The notes: generated by a model from the sequence alone, not told the origin. Positions 35,957 through 45,532 are shown, numbered from the stretch's first letter. The stretch: 64,000 bases of DNA from Comamonadaceae bacterium UBA4962 (GCA_002397315.1 DHAE01000020.1:29657-93656); one strand, 5' to 3'. Made by a program: numbers and translations.

Positions 35957-37678
35957 TGCATCCGTGGCGGTGTCGTCCTTCCATGCCGGCGGGCCTTCGC
36001 CCGTTCCGGCCTTTCACTTTCCGGTCATCCTTTTTCTTCGCCCGTTTTGCGTTTTCCCTCCGCCCTGCGCGCCGTTCCGCTGCTGCTGCTCGCCGTCGTC
36101 CTCACCCTGCCGGTGCTGGCGGTGTTCGCCTCCTGGCTGCCGTGGGGGCATGGCGGCGAGGAATCCCTCGCCATCCTGCGCGAGATGGCCGCCACGGTGC
36201 TGCCGGACTATCTCGCCACCACCGTCTGGCTCGCGATCGCGGTGGGGGCGGGCGCGGCGCTGGTGGGCACGGCCACCGCGGCGGCGGTGACGCTGTTCGA
36301 CTTCCGCGGCCGTCGCACGCTGGAGTGGCTGCTGCTGCTGCCCCTGGCCATGCCGGCCTACGTCACGGCCTATGCGTACACGGATTTCCTGCAGTTCAGC
36401 GGGCCGCTGCAGGTCTGGCTGCGCGCCACGTATGGCCTGGAAGGCCGCCTGCTACCCGAGGTGCGCAGCCTGGGCGGTGCGGTGTGGGTGTTCGTCTTCT
36501 CGCTCTACCCGTATGTCTATCTGCTGGCGCGCACGGCGCTCGGCGAACGTGCCGCCCACCTCATGGAGGCCGCGCGCCTGCTCGGTGCGCCGCTCGCGCG
36601 CCGCGTGCGCACGGTGGCCCTGCCGCTGGCGCGCCCCGCGGTGGCGGCGGGCGTGGCCCTGGCCTTGATGGAGACGCTGGCGGATTTCGGGGTCGCGAGC
36701 TATTTCGGCATCCAGACCTTCACGACCGGCATCTACAAGGCCTGGCTGTCGATGGACAACCGCCTCGCGGCCGCGCAGCTCGCCACGCTGCTGCTGGTGC
36801 TGGTGGTGGTGCTGCTGCAGCTGGAGCAGCGCGCGCAGCGGCGCATGCGCTTTTCCACCAGCGGTGTGGGCCGCGCGGGCTCCGCCGAGGCGCAGCCCCA
36901 GCGACTGACCGGGTGGCGCTGCGTGGCTGCCTGGCTGGTGTGCGGGCTGCCGGTGGTGATGGGCTTCTTCGCGCCGGTGGCCTTCATGCTGCGGCCGCTG
37001 GCCGCGGACTGGTCCGTGCTGCCTTGGGACCGCTTCGTGGAATGGGCGGGCCACAGCGTGCGGCTGGGCGCCATCACCGCGGTGCTGGCCGTGGGCGTGG
37101 CGCTGGCGCTGGCCTTCGCCGTGCGGCGCCGTGCGGGACGCCTGACGCGCGGCGTGGTGCAACTGGCCAGCGTGGGCTACGCGGTGCCGGGCGCGGTCAT
37201 CGTCGTCGGCCTGCTGCTGCCCGTGGGCTGGATGCAGTCCGCGGTGCCGGAGTGGCGCGTGCCGGCGCTGATCACCGCCACGGCGGCGGGCATCGTCTGG
37301 GCCTACCTCGTGCGCTTCTGCGCGGTGGCGCTGCAGTCGGTGCAGAGCGGCTATGCGCGCATTCCCGCCAGCCTGGATGATTCGGCGCGCATACTCGGCG
37401 CGGGCGGCCTGGGCCTGCTGGCGCGCGTTCACTGGCCGCTGCTGCGCCGCTCCACCGCGGCGGCGGCGCTGCTGGTGTTCGTGGACGTGATGAAGGAGCT
37501 GCCCGCCACCATGGTGCTGCGGCCTTTCAACAGCGACACCCTGGCCGTCGTCGCCTACCAACTCGCGCGCGACGAGCGCCTGGGCGAGGCGGCCCTGCCG
37601 TCGCTCGCGCTGGTGGCGGTGGGGCTGGTGCCCGTCATCCTGCTGAGCCGCACGTTGCGGGCGTCCGGTTCGCGCTGA
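35939..37678 (+). CDS. fbpB: Ferric-iron-type ABC transporter permease (FbpB-like)
   Basis: This is a fused permease of up to 579 residues with about twelve transmembrane segments and two BPD-transport inner-membrane domains. The EAA-type motifs are visible as EAARLLGAPLARRVRTVALPLARPAVAAG and DDSARILGAGGLGLLARVHWPLLRRSTAAA. The start is uncertain. The only in-frame ATG upstream of TM1 is at 35939 with AAGGGG just 2 bases away, and it overlaps the Fur-like palindrome and a possible -10. The alternative TTG at 36047 would give 543 residues, a more usual length with the first hydrophobic segment ten residues in. It is divergent from fbpC and converges on gspE. Confidence 0.85.
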   Translation: MRRIRICIRGGVVLPCRRAFARSGLSLSGHPFSSPVLRFPSALRAVPLLLLAVVLTLPVLAVFASWLPWGHGGEESLAILREMAATVLPDYLATTVWLAIAVGAGAALVGTATAAAVTLFDFRGRRTLEWLLLLPLAMPAYVTAYAYTDFLQFSGPLQVWLRATYGLEGRLLPEVRSLGGAVWVFVFSLYPYVYLLARTALGERAAHLMEAARLLGAPLARRVRTVALPLARPAVAAGVALALMETLADFGVASYFGIQTFTTGIYKAWLSMDNRLAAAQLATLLLVLVVVLLQLEQRAQRRMRFSTSGVGRAGSAEAQPQRLTGWRCVAAWLVCGLPVVMGFFAPVAFMLRPLAADWSVLPWDRFVEWAGHSVRLGAITAVLAVGVALALAFAVRRRAGRLTRGVVQLASVGYAVPGAVIVVGLLLPVGWMQSAVPEWRVPALITATAAGIVWAYLVRFCAVALQSVQSGYARIPASLDDSARILGAGGLGLLARVHWPLLRRSTAAAALLVFVDVMKELPATMVLRPFNSDTLAVVAYQLARDERLGEAALPSLALVAVGLVPVILLSRTLRASGSR

Positions 37679-37743
37679 GCCGCGGCGGGGGGCGGAAGAG
37701 GCCCCGCCGCCGGCGGCGCGGGCCGGCCGATGGCGCGTCCGTA

Positions 37744-39105
37744 TCAATCGCGCGTGACGCGCAGCACTTCCTCGGGGCTCGTGATCCCCGCGCGCACCAG
37801 CCGCTCGCCGTCCTCGCGCATGAGCGTCATGCCCCCGGCGATCGCGGTGGTCCGCAATTCCGCCTCGGCGGCCTGCCCGTGGATCTGCGCGCGCAGCGTG
37901 TCGTCCACCACCAGCAGCTCGAACACGCCCGTGCGGCCGCGGTAGCCGCTGGGCTCGGTCGGGTCCAGCTTGCGCACCAGCCGCTGTGCCAGCACGCCCA
38001 GCAGCGAGCTGGAGAGCAGGAACGGCTCCACGCCCATGTCGGTCAGGCGCGTGACGGCGCTGGCCGCGTCGTTGGTGTGCAGCGTGGCGAGCACCAGGTG
38101 GCCCGTGAGCGAGGCCTGGATGGCGATCTGCGCGGTCTCGAAATCGCGGATTTCGCCGATCATGATCACGTCCGGGTCCTGGCGCAGGATCGCGCGCAGT
38201 GCCTTGGCGAAGGTGAGGTCGATCTTGCTGTTGACCTGGGTCTGGCCCACGCCCGGCAGCTCGTATTCGATCGGGTCCTCCACCGTCATGATGTTGCTGC
38301 TGGCGGCGTCGAGCCGGCCCAGCGCCGCGTACAGCGTGGTCGTCTTGCCCGAGCCCGTGGGCCCGGTGACGAGCACGATGCCGTGCGGCTGGTGGATCAG
38401 CCCGTCGAAGCGGCGCAGGGTGTCGCCCTGCATGCCCACGGCTTCCAGGCTCAGCTTGCTCTCGCTTTTGTCCAGCAGCCGCAGCACCGCGCGTTCGCCG
38501 TGGGCGCTTGGCAGGGTCGAGACGCGCACGTCGATCGCGCGCGTGCCCAGGCGCAGGCTGATGCGGCCGTCCTGCGGCAGGCGCTTCTCGGAGATGTCCA
38601 GGTCCGCCATGATCTTCAGGCGCGAGATCAGCGCCGCGTGCAGCGCGCGGTTGGGCTGCACCACCTCGCGCAGCGTGCCGTCCACGCGGAAGCGCACGCT
38701 CGAATGGCGTTCGTAGGGCTCGATGTGGATGTCGCTCGCGCCGTCGCGCGCGGCCTGCGTGAGCAGCGCGTTCAGCATGCGGATGATGGGCGCGTCGCCC
38801 GCGGATTCGAGCAGGTCCTCCACGGCCGGCAGCTCCTGCATCATGCGCGAGAGGTCGGCGTCGGATTCGACCTCGCTCACCACCGTCGCCGCGCTCGACT
38901 CGCCCTGCGAATAGGCCGCGCTGATGCGCTGCGCGATGGCGTGCGCGTCCAGCGGCATGAGTTCGCGCACGGCATGCTTGCGCATCACCTCGGAGAGCGC
39001 GCCCGCATCCGGCGAGGGGCCGTGCCAGAGCACGCAGGTCTGGCCGTCGTCCTCCAGCAGCAGCTGCGAGGTGCGCGCGAAGGCATAGGGGAGCGGATGG
39101 CGCAT
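37744..39105 (-). CDS. gspE: Type II secretion ATPase GspE (no tetracysteine domain)
   Basis: This 453-residue AAA-like ATPase powers pseudopilus assembly. An N1-type region (about 1-105) precedes the arginine-rich N2/C1 module, then Walker A GPTGSGKTT at about 248-256, the Asp box TVEDPIEY, Walker B-like DVIMIGEIRDFETAQIA and the His box TGHLVLATLHTNDAASA. Where GspE normally has two CxxC pairs of a zinc-binding C4 domain after LVRKL (residue 380), this protein goes directly to DPTEPSGYRGRTGVFEL, so the C4 module is absent, in frame. The start was set at 39105 because the longer frame runs over gspD. It is last in the leftward gsp operon. Confidence 0.93.
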   Translation of the reverse strand: MRHPLPYAFARTSQLLLEDDGQTCVLWHGPSPDAGALSEVMRKHAVRELMPLDAHAIAQRISAAYSQGESSAATVVSEVESDADLSRMMQELPAVEDLLESAGDAPIIRMLNALLTQAARDGASDIHIEPYERHSSVRFRVDGTLREVVQPNRALHAALISRLKIMADLDISEKRLPQDGRISLRLGTRAIDVRVSTLPSAHGERAVLRLLDKSESKLSLEAVGMQGDTLRRFDGLIHQPHGIVLVTGPTGSGKTTTLYAALGRLDAASSNIMTVEDPIEYELPGVGQTQVNSKIDLTFAKALRAILRQDPDVIMIGEIRDFETAQIAIQASLTGHLVLATLHTNDAASAVTRLTDMGVEPFLLSSSLLGVLAQRLVRKLDPTEPSGYRGRTGVFELLVVDDTLRAQIHGQAAEAELRTTAIAGGMTLMREDGERLVRAGITSPEEVLRVTRD

Positions 39106-39142
39106 GGCGTGGTGGCGGGGGGGGCTGTGGGTGAGAGGCCCG

Positions 39143-41581
39143 TTACTGCGGGTTGTAGGCTCCGGCATCGGCTGGCGCCGGGGCACGGTTGGGCACGGGC
39201 GGCAGTGGCGGCGGCGCGAGCGGCACCAGCGGCGCGGGCGGGGCGGTGCGCACGGTGGGCGTCGCGGGCACCACGCCCTGCGGCGTGGCCGCGGACGCGG
39301 GTGCCGGGGCGGGCGAAGGCGCGAGCGGCGGCAGGATCGGCGCTTCCGATACCGCGCGCATCACCGTGCTGGGCGCCGGCTGGATGTTCTGCTGCAGCGC
39401 GCGGATCGCCTCGTAGCGGTCCACCATGAGCGCGTCGCTGGTCGCGTTGTCGCGGATCACCACCGGGCGCAGGAAGACCATCAGATTGGTCTTGCGGCGC
39501 GAGCGGTTCTCGTTGCGGAAGAGCCCGCCCACGACGGGCAGGTCGCCCATCAGCGGCACCTTGTCCTGGCCCATTGCGTAGCGGTCTTCCAGCAGACCGC
39601 CCAGCACGATCACGCTGCCATCGTTGACCAGCACCGTGGATTCGATCGAGCGCTTGCTCGTCGTCGGCCCGTTGGCCTGCGACAGCGTGCTCGCGTCCAC
39701 CTGCGAGACTTCCTGGTAGAGCGTGAGCTTCACCGTGCCGTTCTCGCTGATCTGCGGGCGCACGCGCAGCATCAGGCCCACGTCCTTGCGCTCCACGGTC
39801 GTGAATGGGTTCACGGTGCTGCTGCCGGTGCTGTTGGCGTAGGAACCGGTCACGAACGGCACGTTGTTGCCGATGATGATCTGCGCCTCTTCGTTGTCCA
39901 CCGTCATCAGGTTGGGCGTGGAGAGCACGTTGGCGTCGCCCGTGTTCTCCAGGAAGTTGGCGAGCGCGCCCAGGTAGTAGTTGCCGTTGATGCGCGGCGC
40001 GATCGCCAGGTTGAGGCCGTTGCCCGGGCGGGCGCCGTTGGCCGCGAGGGCGGAGGTGACGCCGCTCACGCTGCCGCTGGCCGCCGCGAGCGCCAGGTTC
40101 AGGATGTTCGCCCCGCCGGATGCGCTGGAATTGGTGCCGATGATGCCGACGGTGCCGCTGCCGTAGTTGCCCATCACGCCCTGCCACTGGATGCCGAAGT
40201 CGGCCACCTTGTTGGCCGCGACCTCGACGATCAGGCTCTCCACCAGTACCTGCGCGCGCCGGCCGTCGAGCTGGTCGATCACCGCGCGCAATTGCCGGAA
40301 CTGGGGTTCGGGCGCCGAGATGATGAGCGAGTTGGTGGACGGATCGGCCTGGATCTGCCCGCCGGTGGAGGGCTGGTTGCTGTTGGCGCTGTTCAGGCTG
40401 CCCGCGTTGCTGCCCAGGCCGCCGCCGCTGGAGCCGCCGCCCATCCCGGTGCCGCCCATGCCGCCGGTGCTGGCCTGCAGCATGCCCGATCCTCCCGAAA
40501 GCCCCGTGGAGCCCGAGCCGCCGCCCACCGACGGCGCGCCGCCCGATGCGCCGCCGCTGCCGTTGCCCATCGACGCGGCCAGCGCGGCACGCAGCGTGGT
40601 GGCGAGCTTGGTGGCGTCGGCGTTCTTGAGGTAGACCACGTGGATGTTGCCGGAGGCCGACCCGCTGCCGGCGATCGGCGCCTGGTCCAGCTTCTCGACC
40701 AGCGTGCGCACCAGCGCGAGGCGCGCCGGGTTGGCCGCCCGCACGATCAGCGAATTGCTGCGCGGCTCCGGCAGCAGCGTCGTGCGGTAGGCGGTGTCGC
40801 TCTGACCCGGCACGGCGCCCGCGGTGCCCGGGGCCGCGCCGCCCGCGCCCGTGGCGCTGCCGGTGCCCTCGACCAGGCGCGACACCAGCGGCGCGAGTTC
40901 GCTCGCCACTGCGTTGCGCAGCGGGATCACTTCCACGTCGCTCGCGTTGGAGACGTCCATCGCCGCCACGATGCGCGCGATGCGCTGCAGGTTGTCCGCG
41001 TAGTCGGTGATCACCAGCGAGTTGTTGCCGGGGTTCACGTTGATGGTGTTGTTCGGGCTGATCAGCGGCCGCAGCACCGGCACCAGGTTGGCCGCGTTCT
41101 CGAAATTGAGCTTGAAGATCTGGGTGACGATCTGCCCGCCGCCCGGCGCCCGGCCCGAGCCGCCCTGCGTCACGGTCACCCCGCCCGACTGCAGCTTGGC
41201 GTCCGCCTCCGGCACCACCTTGTAGAGGCCGCCGGATTCCACCACCGTGAAGCCCTGCAGCCGCAGCGCGGCGAGGAACTGCTGGAAGGCGGCGGCCGGT
41301 GGCACCGCCCGTTCGGTGACCAGGGTGAGCTGGCCCTTCACGCGCGGGTCCACCACCACGTTGCGCCCGGTGATGGTGGCCATGGTGCGCGCCACGGCCT
41401 CGATGTCGGCGCCCGCGAAATTGAGCGTCACCGGCTCGCCGGGCTGCACGCTGGAGGGCGCGGCGCCCGTGGCCGTGGTCTGGGCGTGCAGCGGGCCGCA
41501 GAGCGTGGCGAGCATCGCCCCGAAGGCGATGGAGTGGAGGGCGAATGCGAACCGCAGGCGTTGCGAAGTCGTGGAAGTCAT
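39143..41581 (-). CDS. gspD: Type II secretion outer-membrane secretin GspD
   Basis: This 812-residue secretin forms the outer-membrane gate. A signal peptide ends near HAQ (residue 34). N0 (about 45-120) is followed by N1-N3 repeats, including FKLNFENAANLVPVLRPLISPNNTINV. The secretin core runs to about 760 and includes VPLMGDLPVVGGLFRNENRSRRKTNLMVFLRPVVI. A Gly/Ser-rich insert of roughly 65 residues interrupts N3 (bases 40381-40570). The C-terminal tail is Pro/Ala-rich. It is five bases from gspN and 37 bp ahead of gspE. Confidence 0.95.
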   Translation of the reverse strand: MTSTTSQRLRFAFALHSIAFGAMLATLCGPLHAQTTATGAAPSSVQPGEPVTLNFAGADIEAVARTMATITGRNVVVDPRVKGQLTLVTERAVPPAAAFQQFLAALRLQGFTVVESGGLYKVVPEADAKLQSGGVTVTQGGSGRAPGGGQIVTQIFKLNFENAANLVPVLRPLISPNNTINVNPGNNSLVITDYADNLQRIARIVAAMDVSNASDVEVIPLRNAVASELAPLVSRLVEGTGSATGAGGAAPGTAGAVPGQSDTAYRTTLLPEPRSNSLIVRAANPARLALVRTLVEKLDQAPIAGSGSASGNIHVVYLKNADATKLATTLRAALAASMGNGSGGASGGAPSVGGGSGSTGLSGGSGMLQASTGGMGGTGMGGGSSGGGLGSNAGSLNSANSNQPSTGGQIQADPSTNSLIISAPEPQFRQLRAVIDQLDGRRAQVLVESLIVEVAANKVADFGIQWQGVMGNYGSGTVGIIGTNSSASGGANILNLALAAASGSVSGVTSALAANGARPGNGLNLAIAPRINGNYYLGALANFLENTGDANVLSTPNLMTVDNEEAQIIIGNNVPFVTGSYANSTGSSTVNPFTTVERKDVGLMLRVRPQISENGTVKLTLYQEVSQVDASTLSQANGPTTSKRSIESTVLVNDGSVIVLGGLLEDRYAMGQDKVPLMGDLPVVGGLFRNENRSRRKTNLMVFLRPVVIRDNATSDALMVDRYEAIRALQQNIQPAPSTVMRAVSEAPILPPLAPSPAPAPASAATPQGVVPATPTVRTAPPAPLVPLAPPPLPPVPNRAPAPADAGAYNPQ

Positions 41582-41586
41582 AGGAT

Positions 41587-42402
41587 TCAACCGACGGTGA
41601 TGAGGGACCGCGCGCCCGTGCGCCGTCCGATGATGTTGAGAAGGTTGGAGAGCGCGCCTTCGCGCTCCGGCGCGGCCGTGGCCTCGCCCTCGAAGCGCAG
41701 GCGCTGGCCGATCCAGCGGCCGCTGCCCGTCAGGCGCAGCGCGCCGTCCAGCGTGGCGAGCGACAGCGTGGTCACCTCGCCGCCCTGCAGTGTGAACCGG
41801 TAGCTGCCCATGGGGCGCAGCGTCGACAGGCGCGAGGACATGCCGAGCGCGTCGAGCTGCGCCTGGCCCGAGACCACCACGCGCCCGGCCGCGCTGTCCA
41901 GCGCGAGACCCTGCGTGCGCAGCGCCAGGCGGCCCTGCGGCTGCAGCGTGTTGAAGGGGGTTCCCAGCCCCGACAGCACCGCGGCCGGCCACTGGCTCAG
42001 GCCGTCGGCCACCGCCACGTGCACGCCGCCCCAGCGCAGTGCCACGCGGGCAGCGATCGGCGCGGAGGTGCAGCAATCGGCCGCCAGCTGCGCGTGCAGT
42101 CCGCCCCACGCGGGCCGCAGCCGCCAGTGCAGCCGGCCCGGCAGCGCGGCGCGGTCTGCGCTGCCCTGGCCGCCGGTCAGCACCAGCTGGGCGGAACCGG
42201 TCCAGACCGTGCCGCGCGGCTGGGCGAACAGCACCTGGCCCCCGCTCGCGCGTTCCACGCCCGCGGCCAGCCAGGAGGCGGGCGCGAACAGCAGCAGCAC
42301 GGGCAGTGCCCCCAGCAGGCAGCCGGCCACGGCCCAGGCGCGGGGAGAGCGCGGTGGGCGTGCGGCGGAGGTGCGAAGGGAGCGGGCGGGGCTGCGGAGC
42401 AC
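41587..42402 (-). CDS. gspN: Type II secretion protein GspN
   Basis: This 271-residue protein is anchored by an N-terminal helix (about residues 22-50) with a periplasmic beta-rich domain that ends in NIIGRRTGARSLITVG. Repetitive beta segments such as GRLALRTQGLALDSAAGRVVVSGQAQLDALG suit the GspN family. GspN is optional in type II secretion and its function is uncertain. The start was placed at GTG 42402. No well-spaced ATG exists, the only one upstream lies at 42528 inside gspM, and no convincing ribosome-binding site is visible, so the start is approximate. It sits between gspM and gspD. Confidence 0.8.
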   Translation of the reverse strand: MLRSPARSLRTSAARPPRSPRAWAVAGCLLGALPVLLLFAPASWLAAGVERASGGQVLFAQPRGTVWTGSAQLVLTGGQGSADRAALPGRLHWRLRPAWGGLHAQLAADCCTSAPIAARVALRWGGVHVAVADGLSQWPAAVLSGLGTPFNTLQPQGRLALRTQGLALDSAAGRVVVSGQAQLDALGMSSRLSTLRPMGSYRFTLQGGEVTTLSLATLDGALRLTGSGRWIGQRLRFEGEATAAPEREGALSNLLNIIGRRTGARSLITVG

Positions 42403-42475
42403 GGTGAATGGGAGCGTTGAAGAAAAGTGGGTCGAATGGACGGAAGACGGTGGGCGCGGGCCGGTGCTGCCGTGC

Positions 42476-43126
42476 CTACCGTGCGGGCAGCGCCAGCACC
42501 AGCGTGCCGTCCCAGCGCGGCATGGCATCGTCGGCGGCGGGTGCCGGAGCCGGGGCGCTGCGTGCAGCGCCCGCCGTGCGGGGCGAAGTGGCCGGGCCCA
42601 TCACGGCCGGGCCTGTCGGCGTGGCGGCGGCCGGGGCTGCCGTGCTGCGTGCCAGCTTGGCCTCGACCGGTACGGTGCGCGCATTGCTGCGGGCCTGGGC
42701 CAGCCATCCGGCGAGCCCGTCGGCAGGCGCTGCCTTCAGCGTGACCGTGGCGCGGTCGCCCAGCACCGCGACCTGGGCCTGGGGGCCGAGCCGTTGCGTG
42801 AGCGAGGTGCGCAATGCCTGGGACGGATCCCCGGGTGGTGCCGCGGGGGCGGCCTGCAGCTGCAGCGCTTCGGCCTGCAGGGCCTGCATGCGCTGCAGTT
42901 GCGCGTCGAGTTCGGCATGGCGCTGCGGCGCCTCGCGCAGCGTGCGCACGGCGGGCGCCAGCAGCACCCACCAGAGCAGCGCCAGCGCGACCAGCGCGGC
43001 GGCGGCCAGCACCAGCGATTGCTCGCGCGGCGCCAGCGCTTTCCAGCGGGCGCGCAGCGCCTCGGTGCGGGCCCCGGCGCCCGCGGCAGGCCGGGTGGCG
43101 GCCGGGGTTCGCTGCAGCGGCTTCAT
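42476..43126 (-). CDS. gspM: Type II secretion protein GspM
   Basis: This 216-residue inner-membrane component has a short cytoplasmic arm, one transmembrane helix (about 39-60, SLVLAAAALVALALLWWVLL) and a coiled-coil-like segment (about 65-95) leading to a periplasmic ferredoxin-like domain, followed by an Ala/Pro-rich tail. It couples GspL to the rest of the inner-membrane platform. It overlaps gspL by the ATGA pair (43123-43126). Confidence 0.9.
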   Translation of the reverse strand: MKPLQRTPAATRPAAGAGARTEALRARWKALAPREQSLVLAAAALVALALLWWVLLAPAVRTLREAPQRHAELDAQLQRMQALQAEALQLQAAPAAPPGDPSQALRTSLTQRLGPQAQVAVLGDRATVTLKAAPADGLAGWLAQARSNARTVPVEAKLARSTAAPAAATPTGPAVMGPATSPRTAGAARSAPAPAPAADDAMPRWDGTLVLALPAR

Positions 43127-44385
43127 GGGCGGGCTCCTTCGCGCACCACCAGTGCGCCGTCCTGCAGCGCCGCCTGGTAGCCGGACGCGGTCAGCCGCTC
43201 GTTGACGGCGGCCAGTTCATCGGGTTGCCATTCGATGCCCCGCAGGCGCAACTCGCCCACGGTGTAGTCGATGGCCGTGGGCAGTCGGCCGGCGGGCAGC
43301 GCAGCGCCCGCGGCGGCCAGCATCGGCTCCAGGTCGCGCGTGGAGACGCCGCCCGCCTGCTGGCGCAGCCGTGCCACTTCGCGCTCCATCTGGACCGGCG
43401 CATCCACCACCACCTGCACCTGCGGGAAGGTCTGCGTGAGCGCGCTGCGGATGCCGGCCTGCTTGGCCGCCAGCGCCTGCCGCTCCTGCCAGGCCCAGGC
43501 GTTCAGGCCCACGAGCTGCGCCGCCACGCACACGCCCAGCGCCCAGCGCGCCGCACGCCACTGCGGCGCGCGCGCGAAGCTGCCGAAGGCCGATCCCGCC
43601 TTGCGCAGCGTGCGCGTGCGGCGGTTGCTGGCGAACTCGAACTGCGCCAGGTCCCACGCGCCGCGCGCCGCCGCCAGCGCGCGCTGGCTGGCCGTGTGCA
43701 GCACGGCGGGGCGGCCGAGCATCCGTTCGGTGGCGATGGCCACGGCCGGCTCGGCCAGCACCTCGGGCGGCGCCTCGTCTTCGGCCGTGCCGCCCGGGCT
43801 GCCGGGGTGCAATGCGCCCGTGAGCTGCAGCGCGGCGGGCGAGAGCGGCAGCACCGCCGGCACGGCGTCGGGCCCCTGGCCCGCGGCCACGAGGAACGGA
43901 TCTTCGGGCGTGCCGATCACGAAATAGCCGGAGGGGCCGTCGCCGCCCGCGCCGGGCGCGAATTCGGGCACGATCCGCTGCACGGGGCGGCCCGCGGCCT
44001 CCAGGGCCTGCAGCGACGCGCGCAGCCAGGCCCGGTCGCAGACGGCCACCCAGACCGGTACGCCGGTGCGTGCACCGGGCTCCAGCGCGAAGTGCAGCTG
44101 CTGCGGGTCGTCCAGCAGGCGCTCTTCGAGCAGGCCTTCCAGCACGGCCCGCAGGCGCGGGGCCTGCGCGCCCGCACCCTGCGGCAGCGTCACGCGCTGC
44201 CAGGACAATGCGCGGATGGGCACCACGGCCACCACCTCGCCCGCGCGGCCCGGGTCGGGCAATAGCGGGGCGGGGGCGCTGTCATGGCGGGTCGCGGTAT
44301 GGCCGTCCGTGGTCAGCGCGTAGCTGTATTCGGTGGCCGGACCGGGGGCGCTGCCCTGGGGCAGGAAAAGGACGAGGGTGCTCAT
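43123..44385 (-). CDS. gspL: Type II secretion protein GspL
   Basis: This 420-residue protein has a cytoplasmic actin-like domain (about 1-245), a transmembrane helix (about 275-300, RWALGVCVAAQLVGLNAWAW) and a periplasmic domain ending in a ferredoxin-like fold. GspL links the ATPase GspE to the platform. Since GspE here lacks its C4 domain but keeps the N-terminal part that binds GspL in other systems, the contact is expected to persist. Stop overlaps gspM; gspK lies upstream with a 64-bp gap. Confidence 0.9.
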   Translation of the reverse strand: MSTLVLFLPQGSAPGPATEYSYALTTDGHTATRHDSAPAPLLPDPGRAGEVVAVVPIRALSWQRVTLPQGAGAQAPRLRAVLEGLLEERLLDDPQQLHFALEPGARTGVPVWVAVCDRAWLRASLQALEAAGRPVQRIVPEFAPGAGGDGPSGYFVIGTPEDPFLVAAGQGPDAVPAVLPLSPAALQLTGALHPGSPGGTAEDEAPPEVLAEPAVAIATERMLGRPAVLHTASQRALAAARGAWDLAQFEFASNRRTRTLRKAGSAFGSFARAPQWRAARWALGVCVAAQLVGLNAWAWQERQALAAKQAGIRSALTQTFPQVQVVVDAPVQMEREVARLRQQAGGVSTRDLEPMLAAAGAALPAGRLPTAIDYTVGELRLRGIEWQPDELAAVNERLTASGYQAALQDGALVVREGARP

Positions 44386-44449
44386 GGATGGGATTCGCGG
44401 GCCATTTTAGGGGCCTCGCATGACGGTCGGCCGGCGGCCCGCGCGCCGC

Positions 44450-45532
44450 TCAGGTCGCAGGCGCCGTGCTCCTTACGAAGGCGCCGCGCTCGCGCCACAG
44501 CGTGCGCGCCGTCGAGCCCGCCTTGTAGACCAGCGAACGCTCTTCCACCACGGTGTCGCCCAGGCGCAGCCGGCCCCGCACTTCATAGTACGCCGACATG
44601 GTCGAATGCGTCTCGGAGGCGATCTGCAGCGTGCCACCCAGCTGCCGGCTCGCGTCGGCCAGGGTCTTGAAATGCTGCGATTCCCGCGCCTGCACCAGCC
44701 GCTGGGCGCCGGCCATGTCCAGCCCGTCGATGCTCGCCTGCAGCACCTGCGCGCTCGCGGTGTTGATGTTCACGGGCGTGCGCCGCGGCAGCAGCGTCGC
44801 GTAGGGCTCCAGCGCCGCCACGGTGGCGGGCGACAGCCCCAGCCAGGTGAGCTGCGTGAAGCTGCGCGGCATCAGCGGCACGGTGGACAGATCGGTGGAC
44901 GATGCCCCGGTTCCCTGCGTGGACGGTGCCGGTGCAGTGTCCGGCGTGCCGCCTGGCCCGGCCGCCGCATTGCCGCCCGCGACCGACAGGCCCTTCTGCA
45001 GGTTCGCCGCCAGGCCCAGCAGCTCGGGCTGCGGCAGCCCCAGCGCCTCGAAGAGCCGCGTGAACTGGCGCAGTGCGGTTGCCGAGACCGACTTGCCTTC
45101 CACGAGGTTGTAGACATTGAGCCGCGACTGCAGGTCGGTGATCTGTCCCGAGAGGAAGGCATTGGAGGTGTCCGTGCTCGCGTCCGGCTCGGCGGCCGCG
45201 CCGTCGGGGCCCGCCGCCAGGAACGTCGACAGCCGCGCTTCCTCCAGCGGCACCGCCCAGGGCTCGGCGAGATGGTCGGTGCCGTCGCCGCCGCGGGCGA
45301 ACAGGTCTTCGCGCAGGATCAGCCGCGACCAGTCCAGCGCACCGACCAGCAGCCAGGCCGACTGCACGCGCGCACGCTCCGACGTCTCCACCTCGACGGC
45401 CCGCCACTGCTGCCACATGGCCGCCGCTGCGAAGGTGGCCACCAGGGTGACCGTGAGCATGGCCGCCAGCAGCGCGGCACCGCGCGTTTCCCCGCGCCGT
45501 GGATGCCTGCGGATGGCCGGCGCGCGTTTCAC
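44450..45532 (-). CDS. gspK: Type II secretion minor pseudopilin GspK
   Basis: This 360-residue minor pseudopilin caps the pseudopilus with GspI and GspJ. The N-terminal prepilin-like segment GETRGAALLAAMLTVTLVATFAAAAMW lacks the +5 glutamate typical of other pilins, which is normal for GspK. The large helical insert (about 190-240) and the calcium-binding acidic residues of the family lie in the periplasmic part. Starts with GTG that overlaps the gspJ stop by the GTGA pattern (45529-45532). An Asp/Ala/Gly-rich loop is present near 185-200. Confidence 0.88.
   Translation of the reverse strand: MKRAPAIRRHPRRGETRGAALLAAMLTVTLVATFAAAAMWQQWRAVEVETSERARVQSAWLLVGALDWSRLILREDLFARGGDGTDHLAEPWAVPLEEARLSTFLAAGPDGAAAEPDASTDTSNAFLSGQITDLQSRLNVYNLVEGKSVSATALRQFTRLFEALGLPQPELLGLAANLQKGLSVAGGNAAAGPGGTPDTAPAPSTQGTGASSTDLSTVPLMPRSFTQLTWLGLSPATVAALEPYATLLPRRTPVNINTASAQVLQASIDGLDMAGAQRLVQARESQHFKTLADASRQLGGTLQIASETHSTMSAYYEVRGRLRLGDTVVEERSLVYKAGSTARTLWRERGAFVRSTAPAT

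Noticed and set aside
37679..37743. GC-rich inverted repeat CGGCGGGG...CCCCGCCG between fbpB and gspE
   Set aside because: It could slow transcription between the convergent genes, but has no T run on either strand, so it is not called as a terminator.
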